From Microbacterium sp. ABRD28 (GTDB taxonomy: Bacteria; Actinomycetota; Actinomycetes; Actinomycetales; Microbacteriaceae), in assembly GCF_003850245.1 (NCBI RefSeq), contig NZ_CP031015.1, positions 1,178,001-1,242,000 on the forward strand: a stretch of DNA of 64,000 nucleotides. The letters are read 5' to 3'. Below are positions 32,007 through 40,065 of this stretch, one piece after another. The notes under the pieces were generated by a model. It worked only from the letters and a program-made list of their open reading frames with translations. It was not told the origin of the DNA and did no database searches. Both the position numbers and the translations under genes were made by a program. Every line of letters starts with the position of its first letter. Positions within the stretch are counted from its first letter, which is position 1.

Positions 32007-33077
32007 ATGCCGAAAACCGCCGCGCCCCTCCTGCAGATCAGCCGCATCTACGCGGAGGACGCTGCACTCGAACTGCCGCGCGGCCAGGACATCGTCTCGC
32101 GTTGGCCTGACGCCGAGATCGTGCCGATCGCCTCTCACTGGCAGATCCCCGAGGTGCACGGCGACGAGGCCAACGTCGCCCGCTGGGTGCGCATCAAGAC
32201 CGAGGCGCTCGTCGTCGGCGTGAAGAAGAGCGTCGTCACCCGCCCGAATGGCCGGTCGGCCGACTTCATCGCACCGTCCACGGCGAACGGATGCACGATG
32301 GCCTGCGCCTATTGCTACGTGCCGCGCCGCAAGGGATACAGCAACCCCGTCACCATCTTCGCCAACATCGGCCAGATCACCCGTCACCTCGCGCGTCACA
32401 TCGCCAAGCAGGGCGAGAAGGCCACGCCCAACCAGTGCGACCCTGACGCCTGGGTGTACGACATCGGCGAGAACAGCGACTGCTCGGTCGACGCGATGCT
32501 CAGCGAGAACGTCCGCGACCTCTGCGAGTTGTTCCGGATGACACCGACGGCGAAGGCGTCCTTCGCCACGAAGTTCGTCAATCGCGATCTGCTCGACTGG
32601 GATCCCTCCGGGCGGGTCCGCGTGCGCTTCTCCCTGATGCCGCACGCGGTCGCGAAGGTCACCGACATCCGCACGTCCCCGATGAGCGAGCGCATCGCCG
32701 CGATCAACGACTTCGTCGACGCCGGTTTCGAGGTGCACGTGAACTTCTCGCCCGTCATCCTCACGCCCGGCTGGGTGAAGGAGTGGACCGCTCTCTTCGA
32801 TGAGCTCGATGAGACACTGCACTCCCGCGCGAAAGCCCAGCTCGCCTGCGAGGTGATCTTCCTCACCCACAACGAGCAGCTCCACGACGTGAACCTCGGA
32901 TGGCACCCGAAGGCTGAGGAGCTGCTGTGGACCCCCGAGACCCAGGAGCCGAAGCTCTCGCAGAACGGCGCCGTCAACGTTCGGTATCGCTACGGCCTGA
33001 AGAGCGCGGCGGTGGCCCAGCTCGAAGCGCTCATCGCCGAGAGGCTCCCGTACTGCCGCGTGCGCTACGCATTCTGA
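32007..33077 (+). CDS. Spore photoproduct lyase family radical SAM protein
   Basis: 356 residues. The cluster motif is CTMACAYC (C96-x3-C100-x2-C103), the spacing of radical-SAM enzymes that bind a 4Fe-4S cluster. The surrounding TANGCTMACAYCYVPRRKGY and the C-terminal NVRYRYGLK resemble the SPL-like family of non-sporulating actinobacteria. True SPL repairs the UV spore photoproduct; the actinobacterial branch has no proven substrate, so DNA photoproduct repair is only a suggestion. It stands alone as a single gene. Confidence 0.85.
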   Translation: MPKTAAPLLQISRIYAEDAALELPRGQDIVSRWPDAEIVPIASHWQIPEVHGDEANVARWVRIKTEALVVGVKKSVVTRPNGRSADFIAPSTANGCTMACAYCYVPRRKGYSNPVTIFANIGQITRHLARHIAKQGEKATPNQCDPDAWVYDIGENSDCSVDAMLSENVRDLCELFRMTPTAKASFATKFVNRDLLDWDPSGRVRVRFSLMPHAVAKVTDIRTSPMSERIAAINDFVDAGFEVHVNFSPVILTPGWVKEWTALFDELDETLHSRAKAQLACEVIFLTHNEQLHDVNLGWHPKAEELLWTPETQEPKLSQNGAVNVRYRYGLKSAAVAQLEALIAERLPYCRVRYAF

Positions 33078-33081
33078 TGCG

Positions 33082-33279
33082 TCACGACCCGATCAGAAAG
33101 TGCCACCCGAGCCACCACCAGAAGGTGATGACGGTGATGCGGGCGGGCATCGACGCGAGGGTGTCGTCGAGGACGGATGTCGCGCTCGCGAACCCATGCG
33201 GACGCACGCGGGGAAGCGTGGTCATCGCCACCGCCCCGCACACGAGGAGCAGGTACCCCGCGATCGTCGCCTCGCGCAT
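33082..33279 (-). CDS. Small membrane protein, DUF6186-like
   Basis: 65 residues with two hydrophobic segments and a Trp-rich end, VITFWWWLGWHFLIGS, which is typical of DUF6186 proteins. Function unknown. Its ATG overlaps the stop of the preceding gene by one base (TGATG), so the two are translated together. It is convergent with the SPL-family gene. Confidence 0.75.
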   Translation of the reverse strand: MREATIAGYLLLVCGAVAMTTLPRVRPHGFASATSVLDDTLASMPARITVITFWWWLGWHFLIGS

Positions 33280-33881
33280 CAGTCGCTCCTCGATCGGCGC
33301 AGGAGCAGCGTGCCACCCGCAAACAGCCAGACGGCGGTGAAGGCCACGCGTCCGACATCCGATTCGACAACGGGTGTGACGAGCGCCGAGATCGTCGGAT
33401 GCTCGGTGGCCGCCGCCGGACCGGATGTCGCCAGGAAGAACGCGGTGACCTCCCAGAGGCAGAGGAGAACGAGCAGGGCCGCCCAGCCGATCTCCGTTCG
33501 GCGGAGCGGCGCATCGCGGGGTGGCCGCCGCGCGACCCGGGTGGCGATGGCGAACACCGCGATCACGGCGAGCAGCGACATCGCCCCGATATGCACGAGC
33601 GTGGTCAGCGGCAGCGCGAGGAGCACACCGCAGGCAACAAGGCTGCACAAAAGGATGACGCGTATCCGCGACCGCACCGGGGTGATCGACCCGCTCTGCG
33701 ATCCGTCGAACCCGGTGCGTTCGGCCGCGACGAGCCCGATCGCGGCGGCTGCGAAGATGCCGGCGTCGACGTAGGCACCCCGGAACAGTTGGAAGGCCGA
33801 TGCAAGCACGAGGGATGCGCACCACAGCCATGCCGACGGCGATAGGGAGCGGGTCGCCGTCGGCGTCGCCCTGATGGTCAT
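33279..33881 (-). CDS. Multi-span membrane protein, hypothetical
   Basis: 200 residues with about five or six hydrophobic segments (LVLASAFQLFRGAYVDAGIF, VILLCSLVACGVLLAL and a last one near FTAVWLFAGGTLLL). A family name is not recognised. It is first of a two-gene unit with the DUF6186-like gene and is divergent from the siderophore-uptake operon, but it lies outside the iron box. Confidence 0.7.
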   Translation of the reverse strand: MTIRATPTATRSLSPSAWLWCASLVLASAFQLFRGAYVDAGIFAAAAIGLVAAERTGFDGSQSGSITPVRSRIRVILLCSLVACGVLLALPLTTLVHIGAMSLLAVIAVFAIATRVARRPPRDAPLRRTEIGWAALLVLLCLWEVTAFFLATSGPAAATEHPTISALVTPVVESDVGRVAFTAVWLFAGGTLLLRRSRSD

Positions 33882-33996
33882 GGCGGCTCCTCCTCGCTCG
33901 AGCGCTGCCGGTCGGCGATTTCACCGTGTCGGATTCATCCCGGATCGGAAGGGGCGTTGGTCCTGCGGCCTTGTCTCACCGTCGAGAGAAATCCGT

Positions 33997-34025
33997 TTGA
34001 ACCGTTCGCGACCCTAGGTTAGGCT
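33997..34025 (+). promoter_or_regulatory. Sigma-A-type promoter of the siderophore operon
   Basis: TTGAAC (33997-34002), 17 bp, TAGGCT (34020-34025). The -10 lies inside the iron box, so a bound metal-repressor would block it. Confidence 0.65.
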
Positions 34026-34032
34026 CACCTAA
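34014..34032. promoter_or_regulatory. DtxR/IdeR iron box
   Basis: CTAGGTTAGGCTCACCTAA matches the 19-bp DtxR/IdeR consensus at 17 positions, with changes only at positions 1 and 13. It overlaps the -10 of the operon that follows and lies 13 bp before the ATPase ATG. DtxR-type proteins bind it with Fe(II) and repress under iron-rich conditions. Confidence 0.88.
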
Positions 34033-34045
34033 CGTGAGGACCACA

Positions 34046-34906
34046 ATGGAGAACACGAACCCGGCGAGCGAGCTGCGCGGCGACGCGCTGGCCCTCGGCT
34101 ACGGTCGCACCCGAGTGGTGCACGACGTGTCGCTCCATCTCCGTCCCGGCGTCGTCACCGCGCTCATCGGTCCGAACGGCAGCGGCAAGTCCACCGCACT
34201 CCGCGCGCTCGCACGCCTCCACCGCATCGACGGCGGCGCCGTCCACCTCGACGGCCCCGATGGCTCCCGCGACGCCGCATCGCTCTCGGCCAAGGAGTTC
34301 GCCAAGGCCGTCGCCATGCTCTCGCAGTCGCGCCCTCACCCTTCGGGTCTCGAGGTGCGCGACATCGTCGCCCACGGACGCCACCCGCATCGCAGCCGTT
34401 TCGCCGGGCTCAGCGACGCCGACCGCGCCGCGATCGACCATGCGCTGCGCCTCACCGGCCTCCTCACGATGGAGCACCGCCCCGTCGACGAGCTCTCGGG
34501 GGGCGAGCTGCAGCGCGTGTGGCTGGCCACCGCGCTCGCGCAGGGCACCGGCATCCTTCTCCTCGATGAGCCCACCAACCACCTCGACCTGCGCTACCAG
34601 GTCGAGACCCTCGATCTCATCTGCGATCTCGCTGATCACGGCACCGCCGTCGGCGTCGTGCTCCACGACCTCGACCATGCCGCGCTCATCGCCGACGAGG
34701 TCGTGCTCATGAGCCGCGGACGGGTTCACGCGACGGGCTCGCCCGCCGAGGTGCTGACGGCCGCGAACCTCACCGAGGTCTACGAGTTCGCCATCGATAC
34801 AGAACTGGATGCCGCAACGGGGCGCGTCCGGGTGATGCCGCGTGGACGCCACCACGCACGGGCCGAGGCCCGCAGTCGCGCCCATCTGCACGCCGTTTCC
34901 GCCTGA
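34046..34906 (+). CDS. Siderophore ABC transporter ATP-binding protein
   Basis: 286 residues from the ATG at 34046, after GTGAGGACC. Walker A is LIGPNGSGKSTALR, the signature is ELSGGELQRVW, and Walker B is ILLLDEPTNHLDLRYQ, the pattern of FecE/FepC/FhuC ATPases. It should drive import of an Fe(III)-siderophore. It is first in a three-gene operon under the iron box at 34014, ahead of the binding protein and the fused permease. Confidence 0.94.
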   Translation: MENTNPASELRGDALALGYGRTRVVHDVSLHLRPGVVTALIGPNGSGKSTALRALARLHRIDGGAVHLDGPDGSRDAASLSAKEFAKAVAMLSQSRPHPSGLEVRDIVAHGRHPHRSRFAGLSDADRAAIDHALRLTGLLTMEHRPVDELSGGELQRVWLATALAQGTGILLLDEPTNHLDLRYQVETLDLICDLADHGTAVGVVLHDLDHAALIADEVVLMSRGRVHATGSPAEVLTAANLTEVYEFAIDTELDAATGRVRVMPRGRHHARAEARSRAHLHAVSA

Positions 34907-34983
34907 CGTCGGCCGCGGCGAAAGCGTCGCGCCCCGGCATCCGTTCTTCTCTCTCACCGCACCCTTCATCGATGGAGTTCGTC

Positions 34984-36021
34984 ATGACCAAGAAGCCCCT
35001 CGCCGCCCTCGCCGGAGCGGCCGCCCTCGCCCTCGCGCTCACCGGATGCGGTACGACGCAGACCACTCCGGCGGCCGAGGGCAGCGCCGCACCCGCGACC
35101 TCGACGAGCGAGGGCTGCGCCGACGACACCACAACGACCTCGACCGGCCCGGTCGAGCTGACCGATGCCTTCGGTCGCACCGTCACCCTCGACCAGCCGG
35201 CCGAGCGGGTCGCGGTGCTGGAGTGGCAGCAGATCGAAGACGTGCTGAGCCTCTGCCTCACCCCGGTCGCCGTGGCCGACGCCGACGGATACCGCACCTG
35301 GAACTCCGCGGAGGAACTGCCCGAGAGCGTCGAGAGCGTCGGCACCCGCCAGGAGCCGAACCTCGACGCGCTCTTCGCCACCGAGCCCGACCTCGTCGTC
35401 GTCGAGGCCTACACCCGGGATGACGCGATCATCGCGCAGCTCGAGGAGTACGGCGTGCCCGTGCTCGCCACCGTCGGCGCGAACGCCGAAGACCCGATCG
35501 CGCAGATGCTCGACACCTTCGGTCTCATCGCCGAGGCGACCGGCCGCGAGGAGCGCGCCCAGGTCGTCACCGAGGAGTTCGAGCAGCACCTCGCCGACGC
35601 CAAGGCCGAGGTCGAGGGCGCAAGCCCCGAGGTCACCGACTTCGTCTACTTCGACGGCTGGGTCGACGGCGGCAACGTCTCGATCCGCCCGTTCGGACAG
35701 GGGTCGCTCGTCGGTGAGCTCGGCGAAGAACTGGGCCTGACCAACGCCTGGACCGGCGAGGTCGACCCCGCCTACGGCCTCGGTCAGACCGACATCGAGG
35801 GCATGACCACGGTGGGCGGCGCGCACCTCTTCTACACCGGCACCGAAGACCCCGAGTCGGAGAGCTTCATCGACGCGGCCGAGTCGAACCCGGCGTGGGC
35901 GTCGATCCCGGCCGTCGCCGAGGGCCGAATCGCCGCGTTCCCCGCCGGCATCTGGACCTTCGGCGGACCCCGATCGGCCGAGCAGATCATCGACGCGTAC
36001 GTCGCCGCCATCACGCAGTGA
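34984..36021 (+). CDS. Iron-siderophore substrate-binding lipoprotein
   Basis: 345 residues from the ATG at 34984, chosen because GGAG lies 7 nt upstream; an ATG at 34972 is out of step with it. A signal peptide ends in LALTGC (lipobox Cys). The mature part starts with a Thr/Ser/Ala linker and then the FecB/FepB-type domain (VELTDAFGRTVTL, WQQIEDVLSLCLTPVAVA, PNLDALFATEPDLVVVE). It captures the ferric siderophore outside the membrane. It overlaps the permease start by 4 bp. Confidence 0.93.
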   Translation: MTKKPLAALAGAAALALALTGCGTTQTTPAAEGSAAPATSTSEGCADDTTTTSTGPVELTDAFGRTVTLDQPAERVAVLEWQQIEDVLSLCLTPVAVADADGYRTWNSAEELPESVESVGTRQEPNLDALFATEPDLVVVEAYTRDDAIIAQLEEYGVPVLATVGANAEDPIAQMLDTFGLIAEATGREERAQVVTEEFEQHLADAKAEVEGASPEVTDFVYFDGWVDGGNVSIRPFGQGSLVGELGEELGLTNAWTGEVDPAYGLGQTDIEGMTTVGGAHLFYTGTEDPESESFIDAAESNPAWASIPAVAEGRIAAFPAGIWTFGGPRSAEQIIDAYVAAITQ

Positions 36022-38033
36022 GCACGCGCATCGCCGAGCGCTCCTCGACAGGGGTAGCGCTCGGCGTGCTCGCCGCGCTCTTCGTGGTGCTTGTCCTCTC
36101 GGCGGGGTGGCACCTCACCCAGGGGACGAGCGGCGCGATCTTCGCCGACCCGGACGTGCTCTGGGGGTCGCGCATCCCGCGTCTGGCAGCCGGGGTCGCC
36201 GTCGGCGTCGCGCTGGGGGTCGCGGGGCTCCTGATGCAGTCTCTCTCGCGCAACGCCCTCGCTTCGCCCGACACCCTCGGCGTCACCGCCGGGTCGTACC
36301 TCGCCGTCACCGCCATCGCGGCGTTCGGCATCGTCGTGCCGATCTGGGCGTCGGGCGTCGTCGCGTTCGTGGGCGGGCTCGTCGCCGCCGTGATCGTCCT
36401 CGGCCTCGCCGGGGGTGCGGGCACCTCGACCACGCGTCTCGTGCTCGCCGGCTCAGCGCTCGCGCTGGCCTTCCAGGCCGGGACGTCGGCGCTGCTCGTC
36501 CTGTTCTCCGAGGAGACGAAGGGCCTGCTCGCGTGGGGGAGCGGCAGCCTCTCGCAGCTCGGGCTCGAGGCCTTCCTTCGGGCGGCGCCGGTCGTCGTCG
36601 TCGCGGTGATCCTCGCCCTCGTGCTCTCTCGCCGCCTCGACGTGCTCGCCCTCGGCGATGACACCGCCTCGTCGCTCGGGGTGCCGATCCGTTCGACGCG
36701 GGTCGCCGGCATCCTCATCGCGGTCCTCCTCACCGCGACCGCCGTCACCCTCGCCGGCCCGATCGGATTCGTCGGCCTCTGCGCCCCCGTGCTCGCGCGG
36801 CTGCTCGTGCGGGTAGTGCCGGCGCTCGGGCGGCACCTGCTGCTGATCCCGCTGTCGGGACTGATCGGCGCGATCGTCGTCATCCTCGCTGACGCCCTGC
36901 TGCGCGCGCTCATCGGCGCGGAGGGCGCGATCGCCGTTCCCACGGGCGTGGCGACCACGGTGTTCGGGGCGATCGTGCTCGTGCTGATGGCGCGGCGCCT
37001 CCGCGACTCGGGCCCCACACGCCGCCCGCCGACCATGCGCATCGGCGTGCGCACACAGCGACGCTTCGTCGTGGTCGTCGCCGTGTCGGCGCTCGTGCTG
37101 GGCGCGACGGTCCTCGCCGGGTTGCTGCTGGGCAGCACGCGCCTTCTCACCGGCGACATCGTGCTGTGGCTCACCGACTCCGCCCCGCCGCTCGTGGCGT
37201 TCGCGTTGGATGAGCGCGCTCCGCGCGTCGTCGCCGCCGTCGTCGCGGGCGCCGCGCTCGGTCTGTCGGGATGCATCACGCAGGCGGTCAGCCGTAACCC
37301 GCTCGCAGAACCCGGCCTTCTCGGCATCACCGGGGGCGCGGGCCTGGGCGCCGTGCTGGTCGTCACGAGTGCGACAGCGAGCAATCTCGGGATGCTGGTG
37401 GCCGCCGTCGTCGGGGGGCTGCTGGCGTTCGGGCTGGTCTACGCGCTGGCCTGGCGCGGTGGGCTGAGCGCCGACCGGTTCATCCTCATCGGCATCGGCG
37501 TCTCGTACGGCGCAGTGGCGCTGACCACCTTCGTGCTCCTGCGCGCGAACCCGTGGGACACCCCGCGCATCTACACGTGGCTGTCGGGCACCACGTACGG
37601 GCGCATCTGGGAGCAGGTGGTCCCGCTCGCGATCGTGCTGGCGATCGCCCTGCCCTTCGCGCTCGCGCGCCGCCGCGACCTCGACATCCTCGCCATGGAT
37701 GAGGACACCCCGAAGCTCGTCGGCATCCGCCTCGAGCGCACGCGCCTCGCGCTGCTCGTGACAGCGGCGGTGCTCGCGGCGCTCGGCGTCGTCGCGGTGG
37801 GCGTCATCGGGTTCGTGGGGCTGGTCGCGCCCCACGCCGCGCGGGCGCTCGTCGGCGCAAAACACGGTCGGTCGATTCCGGTCGCCGTGCTGCTCGGCGC
37901 CGTCCTGGTCGGCGTCGCCGACACCCTGGGTCGCACCGTCATCGCCCCGGCGCAGCTGCCGGCGGGCCTGGTCGTCGCGCTCATCGGTGCGCCGTACTTC
38001 GTCTGGCTGCTGTGGCGGTCGCGCGACGCCTGA
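36018..38033 (+). CDS. Fused double FecCD-family iron-siderophore permease
   Basis: 671 residues from the GTG at 36018 (GTGA overlap). Two FecCD permease units are joined head to tail. The first has SLSRNALASPDTLGVTAG and GPIGFVGLCAPVLARLL; the second has QAVSRNPLAEPGLLGITGG and GVIGFVGLVAPHAARAL. About 18-20 membrane spans are expected. Most systems use two separate permeases; the FhuB type is fused like this. It completes the transporter with the two upstream genes. Confidence 0.93.
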   Translation: MSTRIAERSSTGVALGVLAALFVVLVLSAGWHLTQGTSGAIFADPDVLWGSRIPRLAAGVAVGVALGVAGLLMQSLSRNALASPDTLGVTAGSYLAVTAIAAFGIVVPIWASGVVAFVGGLVAAVIVLGLAGGAGTSTTRLVLAGSALALAFQAGTSALLVLFSEETKGLLAWGSGSLSQLGLEAFLRAAPVVVVAVILALVLSRRLDVLALGDDTASSLGVPIRSTRVAGILIAVLLTATAVTLAGPIGFVGLCAPVLARLLVRVVPALGRHLLLIPLSGLIGAIVVILADALLRALIGAEGAIAVPTGVATTVFGAIVLVLMARRLRDSGPTRRPPTMRIGVRTQRRFVVVVAVSALVLGATVLAGLLLGSTRLLTGDIVLWLTDSAPPLVAFALDERAPRVVAAVVAGAALGLSGCITQAVSRNPLAEPGLLGITGGAGLGAVLVVTSATASNLGMLVAAVVGGLLAFGLVYALAWRGGLSADRFILIGIGVSYGAVALTTFVLLRANPWDTPRIYTWLSGTTYGRIWEQVVPLAIVLAIALPFALARRRDLDILAMDEDTPKLVGIRLERTRLALLVTAAVLAALGVVAVGVIGFVGLVAPHAARALVGAKHGRSIPVAVLLGAVLVGVADTLGRTVIAPAQLPAGLVVALIGAPYFVWLLWRSRDA

Positions 38034-38080
38034 CGGGTGGTCCCGTTCCGGCCGGGAGAGCACGTCGATACACTCACGTC

Positions 38081-38150
38081 CTGCGGATCCGTCCGATCGA
38101 TCTGGTGGACGTCCTGGTCTATCTCGTGGTGCTCGGGACGTTCATCTTCC
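38081..38150 (+). pseudogene. Possible N-terminal remnant of a small membrane protein
   Basis: A frame reading LRIRPIDLVDVLVYLVVLGTF, then an arginine-rich run, resembles the start of a short actinobacterial membrane protein of about 60-70 residues. The start codon would be CTG and the second half is not protein-like. It may be a decayed gene downstream of the permease. Confidence 0.3.
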
Positions 38151-38179
38151 GGCGCGCGGACCGACCCCGCCGCCGCCGG

Positions 38180-38941
38180 CTAGGGCTGCCGGGTCGCCCG
38201 ATCGCGCAGCAGCTCGTGAAGGTACCCCGCCGCTTCCAGCAGCGCCACGCTCCGGCGGGTGAGATCGGCCAGTCGCTCCTCCAGCAGAGCACGGGTGTCA
38301 TCGGTCATCCCGTCCGTACGGAGCTGCCCGAGCACCCGCGCGATGGGCGGCAATGGGTACCCGCCGCTTCGCAGCGCCGCGACGATCCGCGCCTCGCTGA
38401 CGGCTCGCGCCCCGTATCGACGAGCGCCCGATCTCGCGCTGCGATCGGGGGCGATCAGGCCCTCCTCTTCCCAGTGGCGGAGCGCCGAGGTGCGGACGCC
38501 GAGCGCGTCGGCCAGTTCGCCGATCGTCATCGCATCGCGCTCGTCGAACACCGCAGCGCGGTCTGCGAGGACGGCGTCCAGGCCTCGGAGGGCCTCTCGG
38601 AGATGTCCGCGTGATCGCGCGAGGTCGACGTGGAGGTCGTCGATGCGTTCGGCGGCTGTTTCGATCGGGTCGTGGATCAGCGCGGGCATCAGCCGGCGCG
38701 TAGGGACGGGTCCGATCGCGGCGGCCAGTGCGCGATAGGCGCGGAGCGCGAGGATGTGAGAGGGCCCGTAGCGCCGATAGCCGTTCTCTCCGCGCTCAGC
38801 GACAGGGATGACGCCGAGCTGCTCCAGGTCCCGAACCTGCTGCGTGGAGTAGCCCACCTGTCGGCCGGCTGCCGCGGTCGTGACGAATCGCTCTTGAGGG
38901 TTTCGCACCTCTGTGACTGCACCTTTCACCGAGAAGTCCAC
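38180..38941 (-). CDS. Double-headed MerR family regulator
   Basis: 253 residues with two MerR-type winged helices in one chain. The first, about residues 20-85, reads AAAGRQVGYSTQQVRDLEQL and NGYRRYGPSHILALRAY. The second, about residues 137-200, reads MTIGELADALGVRTSALRHW and RRYGARAVSEARIVAAL. MerR proteins normally have one and dimerise, so this one may bind DNA as a pseudo-dimer. It is divergent from the DUF6194 gene at 38970. The ATG at 38941 may not be the true start; the first 20 residues look unconserved. Confidence 0.82.
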   Translation of the reverse strand: MDFSVKGAVTEVRNPQERFVTTAAAGRQVGYSTQQVRDLEQLGVIPVAERGENGYRRYGPSHILALRAYRALAAAIGPVPTRRLMPALIHDPIETAAERIDDLHVDLARSRGHLREALRGLDAVLADRAAVFDERDAMTIGELADALGVRTSALRHWEEEGLIAPDRSARSGARRYGARAVSEARIVAALRSGGYPLPPIARVLGQLRTDGMTDDTRALLEERLADLTRRSVALLEAAGYLHELLRDRATRQP

Positions 38942-38969
38942 ACAAGCACATCAAGCTCACGATGGAGAG

Positions 38970-39416
38970 ATGGAGATTCAGGAGATCGTCGACGCCGTCC
39001 GAGCCTTCGACGGCGTGCTCGTGGTCATCCCCGACGAGGGGAGCGGAATGCCCGAGCTCGCCTGGGGCGATGCGTTCCTCTACTACGCACCAGATGGCGT
39101 GATGCCCGAGCGCACGCAGCCGTACGCGACCATCGTGACGAAGAACTACCCCGACGATGTGGCGTCTCGGCTCGACGAGCCCGATCGCTTCCGCGTGAAC
39201 ATCCACGTCGGTCGTGATCAGGTGGGGATGCTGACGGATGCCGGCGCGCAGCCCATGACGAAGGATGCCTTCGTGCCGCACCCGCTCTACGGCGACGCGG
39301 GCTGGGTGTCTGTCGTCAACCCGGGTCCGATGACCTCCGACCGCGTGATCGCTCTGCTTCGTGACGCGCATGCTGCCGCGCGGGCCCGCGCGAACCGTCG
39401 CTTGTCCGGGAGCTGA
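38970..39416 (+). CDS. DUF6194-like protein
   Basis: 148 residues from the ATG at 38970, with GGAGAG upstream. Features are IVDAVRAFDGVLVVIPDEGS, GDAFLYYAPDGVMPERTQP, and HPLYGDAGWVSVVNPGP. These match a small cytoplasmic family (DUF6194) of unknown function with a fold that suggests a YdhG/DUF1801-like shape. The divergent MerR gene is 28 bp away and may regulate it. The Imm5-like gene follows 3 bp after the stop. Confidence 0.75.
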   Translation: MEIQEIVDAVRAFDGVLVVIPDEGSGMPELAWGDAFLYYAPDGVMPERTQPYATIVTKNYPDDVASRLDEPDRFRVNIHVGRDQVGMLTDAGAQPMTKDAFVPHPLYGDAGWVSVVNPGPMTSDRVIALLRDAHAAARARANRRLSGS

Positions 39417-39419
39417 GGC

Positions 39420-39956
39420 GTGCCCTCGCCGCAGACTCTGAGTGAGGTCGACCGCCGCCTGGTCGCAGCGTGGGCCGCGGATTGCGCCGAGCGCGTGCTG
39501 CCGCTGTTCGAGCGTGTAGCGCCGGATGATCCGCGGCCCCGCGGTGCGATCGCGCGGACTCGTGCTTTCGCGCGCGGCGAGCTGGATGCGGCGGGCGAGA
39601 TCCGGCGCCGCTTCGAAGCGGGGCGTGCCGCGGGCGGACTCGCCGATCCGGCTGCGGTCGCGGCAGCCCGCGCGGCTGGGCATGCGGCCGGAGTGGCGCA
39701 CATGGGCGCGCACGCGCTCGGCGCGGCGGCTTACGCCGTGCGGGCAGTGCGACTGGCGGCGGCAGATCGTCCGTATGCCGCTGCCGATGAGATCCGCTGG
39801 CAGCTCGCCGCTGTCGCACCCGACGCGCGAGCGGCTCTTCGTCGGTTGCCTCCGCTCGGCGCCGACGCGGCAGGGCCGCTCGGCAGTGGCCTGCTTGCCC
39901 GCGGTGATCTCGCAGCGCACATCCGGCAGATCCAGGCAGCACTGAGTCCGCGGTGA
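39420..39956 (+). CDS. Imm5-like putative immunity protein
   Basis: 178 residues from a GTG at 39420. An alanine/arginine-rich helical protein that contains RRLVAAWAADCAERVLPLFE near the N-terminus and AGVAHMGAHALGAAAYA in the middle, matching the Imm5 group of polymorphic toxin immunity proteins. No toxin gene is visible nearby, so it may be an orphan immunity gene or have another role. It is probably co-transcribed with the DUF6194 gene. Confidence 0.7.
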   Translation: MPSPQTLSEVDRRLVAAWAADCAERVLPLFERVAPDDPRPRGAIARTRAFARGELDAAGEIRRRFEAGRAAGGLADPAAVAAARAAGHAAGVAHMGAHALGAAAYAVRAVRLAAADRPYAAADEIRWQLAAVAPDARAALRRLPPLGADAAGPLGSGLLARGDLAAHIRQIQAALSPR

Positions 39957-40065
39957 TCCAGGACATCTGTGCCGAGGTGCGGCGAAGCCTGCGGTGGCCC
40001 GGGCTACGTGGCCGACCCGGTAGACGGCCGCGTGACGTCGAACGAGAGGCGCGAGCGCGTCGCGG

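Noticed and set aside
31869..32906. N-terminal extension of the first HNH gene
   Set aside because: It runs antisense through the SPL-like gene, and the second HNH copy shows the true start.
36453..38063. 536-codon reverse frame
   Set aside because: Antisense shadow of the fused permease, with Arg/Asp/Glu-rich text and no motif.
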